A stretch of 64,000 nt of DNA from Dermacentor variabilis (taxonomy: Eukaryota; Arthropoda; Arachnida; Ixodida; Ixodidae). The notes under the pieces are model-generated. The model was given only the letters and a program-made list of their open reading frames with translations. It did no database searches and had not been told where the DNA came from. The DNA lies in NCBI RefSeq assembly GCF_050947875.1, contig NC_134569.1:201510627-201574626 (forward strand), given 5' to 3'. Made by a program: the position numbers and the translations under genes. Below are positions 21,091 through 32,127 of this stretch, one piece after another (position 1 is the stretch's first letter; each line of letters opens with the position of its first letter).

Positions 21091-21988
21091 GGGCTGAGCG
21101 GGCAGCTTGATCCGCCCGTTCATTGCCGATAATCCCGCAGTGACTTGGAAGCCACTGGAAGGTTATTTCATGGCCTGCATCGCTTATATGGTGTAACGTC
21201 TCTGTAATATGAAATATTAGTTGTTCGTGCTGTCCGCGTCGTAAAGGTGACAGTAGAGACTGCAGTGCCGCCTTTGAATCGCAGAATGCCGTCCACTTGT
21301 GTAGCGGTTCATCACCAATGTGATGAAGGGCAGTAAAGAGCTCTGCAAGCTCTGCTGCTGTCGATGTTGTGGCGTGGGTTGTATTAAATTTGGTTGTTGT
21401 AGCTTTCGTTTGTATGACAATTGCCGCCGCGGAGCTGCTTGGAAGGACAGATCCATCAGTGTAAATATGGGGTGTATAACATTTGCGAAAGAGACAAAGG
21501 CGCTCCACAAAGTTTCTAGAACCACGTGAGAAGCTCGGAGCTCCAAGTAAAATTCGCAAATGGCTATGAGGGATGGAGGCGGTAACATCTACGAAGGAGA
21601 CGATGCGCTGCGGTACGTCACAGACGTTAGTATGGATAACTCCGGCATTAAAGAAGGCTATAGTTCAGGCTCAAAGACATCTAGCAACAACAGAGAAGCC
21701 TGATAGATCAGAATTTAGCATGGGAAGCTTTTATTTGTAAAAAGCAGAAGAAAATGCCCCTAATAACTCGGCAGCAAGACCTGATGAAACTCCAATACAG
21801 CTAACTAAAAAAAATTCTGTCCAATGAGCAAGGCACTGCTGGCTAATGCCATAGAGCAACTGATTAGAACGACGAAAATTTCAGTTGGATGGCGTGCTAG
21901 CGAGGTGAAGCTCATCTACAAAAGCAAAGCTGACAAGGGTAAGACGAGCTCGCAGAGGCCAGTTACTGTAGCGTTGGTGATATATAGG

Positions 21989-22608
21989 GTGTCGCACATA
22001 ACTTGATCCAAACATGAAGATATGCAAATGCCACGTAGCTGGGCAGAACCAAGGTAATGTTGTTTGCCGTCGCTTGGAGATGCCCATATTATAATTTTTT
22101 TTCATTCCGCCTAATTAGACAATTAGCCTTAATTAATTAATGAACTTCTCAAACGCTATAATCAGATTACAAGTGTCAGTGACAAAATTGTAGAGAAACA
22201 TGAAAAACTCCCGACAAAGGTTTCTGTTGCTCGTCACGTGCTACAAAAATGTGTTTTTCCGACCGTGAAAGAAGCCCGCGAATACAAGCGAAGTGCCTCG
22301 AGCGGCCAGTCGCGTGGCAATGTCGCGTGTATTTTCGGGCTTCTGTCACGCTCGGAGAAACATTTTTATGTAGCATATATTGAGCAACAGAAAGATGTAT
22401 CGGGAGTTTTTCATGTTGCTCTACAATTTTATTACTGACGCTCTTCATCTAAATAGAACTTTTGAGAAGTTTATCAAATAATTGAGACTCATTATGTAAT
22501 TAGGCGGAATGCAAAAAATAATCAGTATCTGCAAGCCACGGCAAGCAACATTGCCTTGGTTCTGTCCAGCTACGTGGCATTTGCATATTTTTATATGACA
22601 GTTGGGAC
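21989..22608. mobile_element. Foldback (long inverted repeat) element
   Basis: About 290 bp from 22018 are repeated in inverse complement up to 22588, with the axis near 22305. The arms share gatatgcaaatgccacgtag, agaaccaaggtaatgttg, cattccgcctaatta, aaattgtagag-aacatga and gaagcccg-aatac blocks, so both strands encode near-identical short frames. The outer ends (gggtgtcg and its counterpart gttgggac) are only partly alike. It interrupts the RT frame of the esterase LINE just after VTVALVIYR. This fits a non-autonomous foldback MITE; no transposase is present. A transcript would fold into one hairpin. Confidence 0.8.
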
Positions 22609-24546
22609 GGGGCTCTGTATACGGGGCCATCATATTTAAGTATTACGGAGTTCTAAAGGTAGGCTGTGGTAGATAATATAATTCTAGTTCTTGAGCGGGA
22701 TTAGTCAGAGAGGCGAACATTACTTGCACGGGAAATCGACGCACATGTTCGAGTAATTAGCAAAGCTCCACTAATTATCTTCTTAATTAGCTACCTTACA
22801 ACACATATTGCAAGTAACCCATTCTAGCCGGTGAGTTCACATAGCCTATCCACCTAGGTTGAATTTCCAGTCTGACACTAATTTGGAGCTACGTGCCCTC
22901 AAACTCGCCGCAATAATGCACTGTTGTTCCACTTTGTTTTTTTACCAAAATGCTCCAGTACGCATTGAAGAACAAAAGCAACTAAAACGCCCACGTATTC
23001 CATCCCACATTTTGGGAAATGGTATGTCGAAACTGGCGTCATCAAGGCAATTCCCTTCGAGTGGATCCGTCTTGCAGGTTCACCGGGGGCGATTTGTAAA
23101 TTTCAATATGCGCTGTTAAGTATGCAATTAGGAAGTAAAGTAGTGATTTTTGTTAATTGGTAGAAGATCTGTTTTGATTTCACGTGCTAGTAATATCCTG
23201 ATCAAATAATCCAGCTTAAAACAAGAAATATGCTATCTGCCACAGGACCTTCTTTAACAGTTACGTAAAAGTTAAAAATTATTACCCTGTATAATGTGCA
23301 AACAATACAGCAATAAAATAAAACCGCAAGTCCATATGCTGCGGATACACGGCCCGTTCTTTTTTACTCAGCAAATTCAGTTGGTTTGCGTCTCCCGCCA
23401 ACATGCAATGAAGTGAAGTTCAAGCGTGAACCAAGATATTTCAATGGTGGGACTCTAATTCTACTATTTCTTTTTCCTTGGTGAAAACGCAAATTGCTTC
23501 GTCTGAAAGTTCCGTGGCTAAAGTTATTACGCTTCTCAATAGAACACTTTATATCCGCTTTTCTGTGTATTTTTCCATAGAACACTTTAGTATGTCACCA
23601 ACGTCTTAACATACGCCAGAATAGCGTTTCCGCCAAAGTCAGGCTTTTATTTTAGAGGCTGTGTGCAGCACGTTGGCGAAAATAATTTTTTAGAAAATAT
23701 TAGGTTCTAGGTAAAGTTCTATAAAAATAATTCCAGGTTTCCTTCCGTGACCGTGTTTCCTGAAAAATTTTGCAAGCACGTTATATTTTGCGCATTTTTA
23801 CCTCGGTGCTAGGGATTGAAAAATATAGTGGAAATTTGTGAAGCTCATTTATAAGAAAAATCCCTATGTTCATGGAACGTAAAAACGTAAATGTTGAAAG
23901 AATGCACGAAGCGGTCGATTTTTGGCATCTTTGTTTCGCGCCCGGTTTTCCCCTGTTTCGTGAAATTCAAATGACCCTCACAGGCTCAAAAATATTTATC
24001 CGCTCAAAATATTTTGGGAAAATACTGTGCAAGTAATGCGTATATGCGTGTAATTTTTTCAAGTTTTTGGAGAGAAATAGATATCGGTAGGACGCCACGG
24101 TTGGGGCAGTTGGCGACCCATATATTCGAGCAGAGAAGCTGTAATTGGGCCCGAGCCAAAGCTTGCTCTTCAGGTGCTGAGTTAAACCAGGTGGCGTTCC
24201 AGTTTGTTCAAAGCCCAAACATATGGCGCTTTTTACGAGGCCTCCAGGGAGGATTAGATATCTGTCGAGTTAGTTTACAAGGAGGGTAGTCGTATGTGCA
24301 TTTCTCCCGTCTTGAGTGCTTCTACTATAACCGACACCCTCTTGAGCATTATGTGTCCGAAAGTGGTTACACAAGCAGTTCGTATTTCAAATTACCTATT
24401 TACTCGATGCTTACGTGACCTTGATTGTAACGCGCCCCTCGATATTCCTTCTTAACGATATGCTAAGTGCAATATCCTCGATTGTTCTCTCACCATATTG
24501 TATTTCATTTAGCATTCTTTGAAAACTTAAGCCGCTTTGAGCGTAG
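22609..24546. other. Unassigned stretch, mostly AT-rich
   Basis: 22660-23295 looks like another short element: its right end (ttaaaaattattaccctgta) would give a GGGTAATAA start on the minus strand, but I see no matching left end. 23300-24546 holds only short frames without known motifs. Confidence 0.3.
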
Positions 24547-24600
24547 TCCGTCCGTCCGTCCGTCCGTCCGTCCGTCCGTCCGTCCGTATCCATCCATCCG
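24547..24600. repeat. (CCGT)n/(CATC)n microsatellite
   Basis: Ten tandem tccg/ccgt units followed by three catc units, directly beside a SINE fragment. Confidence 0.95.
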
Positions 24601-24611
24601 TCATAAACACG

Positions 24612-24722
24612 AGCATTTTTGCATTTCACCCCCGTCGAAATGCAGCCGTCGACCCCGGGATCGAACCCGCGAACTCGAGCACAGCAGCGCAATGCTGTAG
24701 TCACTGGGCTACCGCGGCAGGT
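24612..24722 (-). mobile_element. Ruka-type SINE, tRNA-like half
   Basis: The minus strand reads ccgcggtagcccagtg (A-box region), a B-box gggttcgatcccgggg, then the gcatttcgacgggggtgaaatgc core. The 3' half is replaced by the adjacent microsatellite. Confidence 0.75.
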
Positions 24723-26345
24723 AGTGCCTGCCCTCGGAGTGATTGTTTGAAATGTGTGACACGGCAATAGGTGTCAGCGATGTGTGACATCCACACATGC
24801 AGTGAAAATCCCCTTCACTGAATGAATCTCATACGAAGTACTCAATGATAAAAGTAGCACCTAGCAATGCCGTCCTGCAACAAAAGCGGCATTTTCACCT
24901 CCCTTATCCGCCCAAGGAGGAAAGCGCTCTAAATGCGTCGGCCCAATTACCTGAAACGCATATGGTCTCTCGCAACTTTAGCCACGCGTGCTTGCAAGGT
25001 CAAAGCCACTCGACGCAGCTCGGAGCGGTATTTACGTGCTTCGCCGTTCGCCTATCCATGTGCCCGAGTAATACGGGACTCGCATGCGCTGGACCCAGTC
25101 CAACGCCGAGGCAGCGCGTCAAGGGATTTAGGAAAACGGATGACGCAGAATTCGAGTCACCTCGCGTCCGAGTTAGCTGAAGGCCTCGCACTCGCACGTG
25201 TTTCCTTATTGAATAGCGCGCGTAAAAAGTCGTGACGGCGGCCCACGAGCCACACCATCCTCCCTACATTTATTTTGGGCGACGGCGGTGAGCGGAGCGG
25301 CGGCTGCGGCGACGCACGTTACAGGCTTCCAGAACTACGCATGCCGCGCTGTTATTCCGCCTAGAAAATACGCTCAGGACACGCGCAGAGAAATGAGACA
25401 CCAAAGAGCGGCTACTGCGGCCGTACACGCGGCGTCAATGTCGTGTTCCGGAAACACGCACACACACTGATGGCAAGACTGATGGATACATGGTGACATG
25501 TATTTGGCGCAGAAAGAGAAGTTCAGGTGGAGCAATTGCCGGCAAGCTCGGCCAGGCTAAACCTACCTGTAGCAACATCACCACTGTCACCACATTAAAA
25601 ACCGACTAAATGTCTTTATTTCAATTATAATTACGGAAAGGGGAAAAATGCTACGTAGTATATAGTTAATATGGCCTCAAGGCAAGGGGACCAGCTCCCG
25701 TACGTTCATCGGTATGGTATGTGATCGCGCTGCGCACGATTGTAGATGCAGTGCTCAATATATACACTCAACATCGGCTACCTCGGCAGCCGGTTCCCTC
25801 AACGATGCTGGTCGACGATCACGTCGACAGCTAACCGACGACGAAATGCGCCTTCCCTTCGCGTAGGATCCCTGTCGAAGGCACGGAAAACTGTCACAGC
25901 AGCCCTTAATAAGAAATGCAGAAAGAATCCGTGGCTGCCGACATTGCCCAATTATGACAGAAACCTTCACTGCATAACATCCACCAAACGTGCAAGTTTC
26001 GCTGTCTATCACGCTTCGACATCATATCAAGCGTTCATTGTTTCTTATTGGCTTCTCCTCAGCAGAGAAAACAAGATGGTGCCTAGCACAAGGTCAAGAG
26101 TTTTTTTCTCCTTTTTTTGCAGGTTCAGGCGGCTGCATTCCAACAGAGGCAAAATGCAAAAAAGTGCTTACGCACCAATATTGGGGACCGGTAATAAATC
26201 ACAGGTTGGTGACGTCAGGGCCTCGAGCCCCTAAATACGCAGTCTGTCATAGCCCAAGTGGCACCGCATAGAAGTCAAGGCTGTTCAATCAACATCACCA
26301 TAATGATCAGTACCAGCATTTCTATGACTTTACCAACCTCATAAG
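24723..26345. other. Unassigned stretch with one decayed SINE core
   Basis: 26127-26190 resembles the SINE core (ggcggctgcattc, ggcaaaatgcaaaa) but is badly eroded. A 162-codon plus-strand frame at 25746-26234 runs through that SINE remnant and matches no family, so I do not call it a gene. 25140-25420 is CpG-rich. Confidence 0.3.
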
Positions 26346-26357
26346 AACACACGTTCA

Positions 26358-26581
26358 ACCCGCCGTGGTTGCTTAGTGGCTGCTAAGCACGAGGTCGCGG
26401 GAACAAATCCCGGCAACGGCGGCCGCATTTCGATGGGGGCGAAATGCGAAAACACCCGTTTACTTAGATTTAGGTGCTCGTTGAACAATCCCAGGGTGCC
26501 CAAATTTCCCGAGTCCACCACTATGGTGTGCCTCATAATCAGAAAGTGGTTTTGGCACGTAAAACCCCATAATTTAATTTT
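26358..26581 (+). mobile_element. Ruka-type SINE, complete, 12-bp target duplication
   Basis: It runs from cccgccgtggttgcttagtgg (A box) through the B-box-like ggaacaaatccc, the gcggccgcatttcgatggggg core and the tail to cacgtaaaaccccataattt. AACACACGTTCA flanks it at 26346-26357 and 26582-26593. Compared with its relatives it has lost a few bases in the anticodon-arm region. Confidence 0.9.
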
Positions 26582-26593
26582 AACACACGTTCA

Positions 26594-27164
26594 GCTTTAC
26601 GTTAAAATACTGCACACGCGGCTTGTTAGAGTTTTAGAATCGCGTTCGCAACCAAATGCAAACGCATCGTTGCGCACGCAACGAAGTAGCGTTGTCATCA
26701 CTGTGCGCTAGCAGCACACGTCACAGGAAACGCTGGCTGCGCCACGTGTCCTGGTACGAAATGAGAACACGTATCGAGCTACGCTCAAATTTCGCATTAG
26801 GGAGTATCGTAATTGCCGGACACATTTTTTTGTTGTTTCATCTTGCATGAAGAAATATAGCTTAAAAGAACTATTCGCAGCCCCATAAGCACGAGTAAGG
26901 TCAAACTAAAAAAAAAATAAAAAGAACTGTACAATGCATCAAAACACACCAATGACAAGATTGACAGTTCTCAGGGTCGGACACTACACACTACTATTTG
27001 CTAAAACCCAATACAGTGTCATGACGAGTATGAAAAGTTCGCAGCACAACTTCAACGTTACTGCCTTCCAAAGCAGCGCACACCCAATACAGTTATGTAC
27101 CTAACTGCTCAATGCATTTTGAGATCAGAAGGGAGAGCGTACCGCAGAGGTACAAGCAGGCGCC
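26594..27164. other. Unassigned stretch upstream of a LINE fragment
   Basis: 26763-26835 resembles 28919-28988 (both contain ctcaaatttcgc-ttagggag-atcgtaat-type text), each shortly before a CR1-like fragment. Otherwise no motif. Confidence 0.3.
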
Positions 27165-28102
27165 ATCTTTGGCTTTAAGCGCGTTCCAACGGCTACTCGC
27201 GTCAGCTCGACTGACGCAGATAGAAATATCTATGTTCGTAAAACGGCTACCACCCTATATCTTGGCCTGATCTTCGACAGTGATCTCTCTTGGAACTCGC
27301 ACCTTTCTTTCGTTTGTCAAAGACTTCGTGCTGTATCTTGTGTCCTGTATAATATTAGATATTTTATGCCTTTTTCTGTCCGTAAATGTGTTACACACGC
27401 TCTAGCCTATAGTGTACTAAGATACGGAATCACTGTTTATGGTCACTGCACTGTTCGCTGGCAGCGCAGGGTGAATTCGCTTCTGCGTTTACTTTTAAAA
27501 AATATTGCCTACGACCTGCCCATCGGTAATAACATTGATATTTTCAGAAGATTAAAGTTTCCAAATTTTAACGCTTTATTAACAGAAACTATTGCGCTTA
27601 AACATTTTTGGTGCAGTCAGTTCACCATTCCATATGTTCCTGCACGTGATTTAAGACCAAAATACCGTTACTGCATTCCTCGCTCCTCAACCCGGTACGG
27701 AAAGCGCACACGTCGATACTATGTACCTGCCTGTTTCAATATTATGCCACCTAGTGTATTCCGCATGAGAACAAAATACACCCTGAAAAAAATTTTGCGG
27801 TACGTCTCTGCGTTGCTTCCTACCCCGTAATTATTTAATCGAGTGTTACTATCTTAATTCCATATTGTTCTCATCCCTTTTGATGTTGTAATAGTTATGT
27901 CTCCATATCTGTCTCTCTGAGTTGTTAAATTTTCTTTTTTTTGTTTGCTTGTCGAGTTTGTTGCAATATCTCTATTCTTTGTTTTGCTAATATTCGCTGT
28001 CTGCCAGGCGCTGCCACTCAAGCCCTTGGTGAGGCTTTGGTAGGCCTGATTTTTGTGTATGAGAATTGATACGAATAAAAGTACTATCTATCTATCTATC
28101 TA
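27165..28102 (+). mobile_element. CR1/L2-like LINE 3' end with (ATCT)n tail
   Basis: The frame up to 27830 encodes the RT thumb region: TLYLGLIFDSDLSWNSHLSF, then LRAVSCVLYNIRYF, LRYGITVYGHC and FNALLTETIALKHFWC, stopping at 27828-27830. A roughly 240-bp 3' UTR with aataaaag at 28074 ends in (ATCT)n at 28086-28102. The layout (domain order, short UTR, tetranucleotide tail) fits CR1/L2-type LINEs. The piece is 5'-truncated upstream of the LG-V-F block, so all catalytic motifs are lost. Confidence 0.75.
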
Positions 28103-28990
28103 CCCTATCGTAGAAATTTATTCTTACATTGTCAGCTGCGAATACTGTTTAGGTTTTGTGAATCGACTTACGCTTACTATTGGCGCAAGTACGCAATTTC
28201 GCACCTGTGGTACCATTATAAACACGCCTTTTTTTTTTACTACAGTTCTCATCATTGCAGCGGCGGGCGCCGCAAGCTTGCTGATCTTGAGAACAGTTTT
28301 AGCTTCGTGAATACGCATTTCGCGTAAAATTTCTCTTATTACAAAATTTGTTCGTAAGGTCGCTTAGTGAATTCCGCCCCTGAATGGTAGCTAAACACTG
28401 ACTGCACGATATGGCACAAGTGGTTGATGTGACGAGAAACGGAAGCGTTAACGAAATGGCCGACCACACTGTGTTAGAGCAGCATGTGACCGCAGACGTG
28501 CAGGGCACTACCACGTTGTCCCTTGTAACCGAGCGTACGAACACTGCGAAGGTTGAAAGCGAACGCGGAACGCCGCGCGAGATGAAAGACGGCGATAGCG
28601 AAGAGGCCGCGAGGAGGGAAGCGGAGGAGGAGGGTATGGCGTAAGCGTGAGAAGAAAAGCGTAGTGCCGCGCAAGACGGGCTTTGCGGGAACGATGACTG
28701 CAAGATGGCGCCAGAGTAGCGCGCGTTGTCTGTATGGATACAAAGCACTGCATGAGCAGAGGTCTGTCGGCGGCGGCTACTGTGACTCGCACCCACGCGT
28801 CACCCACACGCCGCCTCTCTCCATCTCCCGATTAGCGAGGCAGTTGTGTCGGACATCGCTTCCTTTGAAACGTGCCGCACGAGACAGATTACCCGCGCCA
28901 GACAATATATCGGAAATAACAACACGTGTACAGCCGGGCTTAAATTTCGCTTAGGGAGCATCGTAATCGTTGGCGGCATTTTTGACCATA
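28103..28990. other. Unassigned stretch with one unplaced frame
   Basis: A 77-codon plus frame at 28411-28644 is acidic and Glu/Arg-rich at its end but matches no family. 28560-28860 is CpG-rich. 28919-28988 is similar to 26763-26835. Confidence 0.3.
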
Positions 28991-29029
28991 ATATATATTA
29001 ACGATTTAATCGCCTTCAAGAAATAATGT

Positions 29030-30871
29030 AAAAAATTAACCGCTGAGGTCAAAAAGGCGAAGGCATGCTACTACAATAATTTTTTCTCTAAAACTGACAG
29101 GCGACGCCCAGAACGAGTATGAAAGATTATCAACGATGTTCTAAATCGTAGAACCAGCACGAATATGTTAACGGAAATAACGTTAAATGATGCGGAAATT
29201 ACCAGTGCGTTCTCAGCAGAACAGTTCAGTGAGCATTCTGAAAATTTGCTGCAGCCACTGGGCAATGCTACTTCTGCTCTACGAGAAGAAAACCAGAATG
29301 CTGACACAGCGTTTATTGCGCCTAGAGTTGCTACAGTAGTGTGCATACATTTATGAGTTTAAGGAATAGTAAGGCGAAAGATGTTGATGGCTTCCAGGCA
29401 GAACCTCTTAGATGGGTAATTGACCTTCTAGCTCCTTGCCTCGAATATGTGTTTAATATAGTTTCAGAAACGGGGTGCTTTCCAGATTATATGAAGATTG
29501 CAAAAGTTTCAGCGATTAATAAAGACAAAAACAAAAGTGATGCCAATAACAACAGGCCAATCTGTACTCTACAACCATTTCCGAATGGGCTAGACAATAT
29601 CGTATTCTTCCGAATCGGCAATTACTTTCGTAAAAAATAATATAATTTCTTAATGTCAGTATGGCTTGCGACCCCGTAAAGCTACCCACAGAGCATTGCT
29701 CAAACAAAAATAGCTAGTAATTAGAAACATTGTAAAAATAAATGTTAATACTTCATATCTTCGTTGGCTAGAGCAAAGCGTTCGATACTCTGAGTGATCA
29801 TGTGCTCCTGGATGAGATGCACTCTCACGGTGTTCGTGGTGTAGCACATTCGCAGCCTCTGCGGTGGCTTAGCGGCTATGGTGTTGCGCTGTCAAGCACG
29901 AGATCGCAGCATAAAATTCCGGCCGCGGCGGCCGCGTCGCGATGAGGCGAACAGGCAAAGCGCCTGTGTTCTGCGCACTGTGGACACGTTACAGATGACC
30001 TGGTGGTCGACATTAATCCGGAGTACCCCCTTACGGCGTGCCTCAATACCGAATCGTTGTTTTGGCATGTGAACCCCAGCATTCAATTCCGCGTATTCGC
30101 TTTTTTTCCCTATTTCACTTGTAGAAAATAGTGCGTGCTATTGATAAGCATTTCTCTACTTGCAAACCTATGTTGGAGGGTGTACCTCAAGGTAGTGTAT
30201 TTGTACCACGACTTTGAAACTTATATGTAAATGATGTTCGTGTTAATACTGATGTGTCTTTTTCTCTTTACGCCGGCGACACAAGCATACTTGCATCAGG
30301 TTCCGACGTAAATGAAATTACGGCGAAAGCCCTGGCGGTGTCGTCTGATTCCTGCAGCTGGTTAAGTTCAAACGGTTGAAACAATAACACAAAGGAAACG
30401 AAGGCGGTGTTATTTAAGGCCGTAAAGAAAGATGGAAGAATACATGAACCTGTACTACTCGGTGGCGTGCACACTGACATAGTCGACAAGCATAAAATAC
30501 TCGGTGTGACGTTTTATAACAATACGAAATGGACATGCCACGTTGATACAGTGCTGGAATACCTTTCTAGTGCAACAGGTGTACATTCACGTTGCATACA
30601 TTTGCTCCCACAAAACTCGGAACTGAATATTTTTTTTTCGTCCCTTTCCACACACATGAACTACTGTACACTAACTTGGGGTATGACCAGTCTACGGAAC
30701 GCAGACGCAATTTATTTTCTGATGAACAAAGCCTTTACGTGTATTGCCAAGGTATCCGGTTCTTTCTCAGCCGACCTGATGTTCTTCCTTTACAATGTGG
30801 CAAGTGTGAAGCAAATATTTCATTTTCGAGTGCTTTTTTCTTTCTTCTATGCAGTATATAAAGGAGTTTAA
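29030..30871 (+). mobile_element. CR1-like LINE fragment split by a SINE
   Basis: 29341-29640 encodes RT fingers (SLRNSKAKDVDGFQAEPLRW, IAKVSAINKDKNKSDANNNR). After decay and a SINE at 29854-30094 the frame resumes at about 30160 with MLEGVPQGSVFVPRL (block B), SFSLYAGDTSIL (block C, where the usual YADD is YAGD) and KILGVTFYNNTKW, ending at 30869-30871. Stops occur in the SINE-flanking parts. The YAGD change removes one catalytic Asp, so this copy could not reverse-transcribe even without the other damage. Confidence 0.75.
29854..30094 (+). mobile_element. Ruka-type SINE inside CR1-like LINE
   Basis: A diverged copy: ctgcggtggcttagcggctatgg (A box), an eroded B box, a ggcggccgcgtcgcgatgagg core and a tail with cggcgtgcctcaat. 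ATTCGC flanks it at 29848-29853 and 30095-30100; removing the SINE joins the LINE frame as GVRGVAHS followed by FFPYFT. Confidence 0.75.
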
Positions 30872-31862
30872 ATGTGATCAAGACAAGAAATGATAAGGAG
30901 CGACCCGAAGGCGCCCGCCTTATGTAACAGCAGTTCACGTCTACCGTGCACAAAAGTCAATATGAAAACGCACAGATGCCACGACTGTTCGTTTTCAGGA
31001 CAGCTTGAATGTATGTGAGTTTTGCATACGTGTGTGTCAGAAAAAGCACATGTTGCCGCGACCTAGAAACTGCCACAGTTTACTATAGGTGACTATAATA
31101 TTTATTCCCACACATGGAACCTTTGCGAACGTGCAGTTTGGCACAATGCCCACTGACGTCCTACTCAAGACAAAGTACTACGGTCAGTTATCTATCGCAG
31201 AAAGCGCCAAGTTCTTGTTGAAGTGCCTCGAGCGAACATTATAGTGCTTCTGTCAGAACATTGTTATATTTAAGCCAAAGAAGCTACTCATTATTAGTAT
31301 ATTTCGAATGTTCTTAGAACGCCTCCTAACCTCCTTAAATATTCTCTCACTTTTAAAAGAAACTTGTTTACCCTTGCAGTGAAGGAGTACAGCAGTTGTT
31401 GTTGCAAAGTATATCGTTAAACTTATTCGTAATTGTCCAAATAATTCAGCCTTTTCAATGGCATCTCTCGACGTGGTCACTGCAGTAAACAGTCGCCGTT
31501 TATGTTTGACCCACAATGATTTCTTTCTTTCTTTTTTTAGCGGGCACTGTAATGTTACCACATGACTGCTCATGCGACAGTCGCGGCTCCAAGGCAATCC
31601 TGCGACTTCATGTCCGGCATAGCAGGGCTCCGCAAAGCCACCTCTACGGCCTAATTAATTAATTAACTCATTCGTAAGAGTCGTGATGCACGAAAACCAC
31701 GCAGAATAGAGATAGGAAAAAGATCGGCTGCCTCTCGTTTGCAGTATTTAGGCAACCTTGGAGGAAAGCTGGACACGATGCACTTATTGGGGTCGATTTT
31801 AATGCGGAAATATCCCATGCTGAGAAGCAAGGTTGCGTGTCCTTGCTCTGTATGTTTCCCTC
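30872..31862. other. Unassigned stretch
   Basis: No recognisable coding or repeat motif beyond short A/T runs. Confidence 0.3.
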
Positions 31863-31874
31863 TATCTCTCTTTC

Positions 31875-32115
31875 AAAAAAAACTTAAATTATGGGGTTTT
31901 ACGTGCCAAAACCACTTTCTGATTATGAGGCACGCCGTAGTGGAGGACTCCGGAAATTTCGACCACCTGGGGATCTTTAACGCGCACCTAAATCTAAGTA
32001 CACGGGTGTCTTCGCATTTCGCCCCCATCGAAATGCGGCCGCCATGGCCGGGATTCGATCCCGCGACCTCGTGCTCAGCAGCCCAACACCATAACCCCTG
32101 AGCAACCACGGCGGG
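31875..32115 (-). mobile_element. Ruka-type SINE, complete
   Basis: A complete copy from ccgccgtggttgctcagggg on the minus strand to the cataatttaag tail. TATCTCTCTTTC (31863-31874) and TATCTCACTTTC (32116-32127) flank it as a 12-bp target duplication with one change. A and B boxes are both readable. Confidence 0.9.
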
Positions 32116-32127
32116 TATCTCACTTTC

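Larger units (their letters stand above)
19475..21650 (-). mobile_element. 5'-truncated RNase H LINE with (TC)n tail, cut by LTR and SINE
   Basis: On the minus strand from about 21650 the frame encodes an RNase H domain: PHIYTDGSVLP (first Asp), FCDSKAAL, TFQWLPSHCGIIGNERADQAARSA. A family-B LTR at 20360-21090 follows. Beyond it the frame resumes as HTEEHHVPIPLYRTDAARKL, then, after a SINE at 19985-20177, YRLWLGVAFTKAYAFHIGM and a finger-like CDHGSQEESTDHILCACP. It stops near 19697. A 3' UTR ends in a (TC)n tract (plus-strand (GA)n, 19475-19503). The RT is absent. It lies inside the esterase LINE, in the opposite direction. Confidence 0.8.
15247..21985 (+). mobile_element. Esterase-bearing CR1-like LINE, hosting three later insertions
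   Basis: Collinear plus-strand pieces: a coiled-coil and esterase ORF1 (15252-16195), an endonuclease (about 16320-17150, with VILVGDMNAH and GSLVLDLCHEQNL in shifting frames), the endonuclease-RT linker (17170-17322, KTKPPNWGKKEINQAIEAL), a short continuation (19393-19466) and the start of RT (about 21650-21985, MSKALLANAIEQLIRTTKIS and VTVALVIYR). They are separated by TTAA transposon copy B (17323-19392) and a minus-strand LINE (19475-21650). Many stops and frameshifts show great age. That the last piece belongs to the same copy is inferred from order and orientation; 60-80 codons appear lost between pieces. Confidence 0.65.

Noticed and set aside
25746..26234. 162-codon plus-strand frame
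   Set aside because: It has no recognisable domain and runs through a decayed SINE core.
28411..28644. 77-codon acidic frame as a host gene
   Set aside because: Composition alone; no splice signals, domain or second copy to support it.
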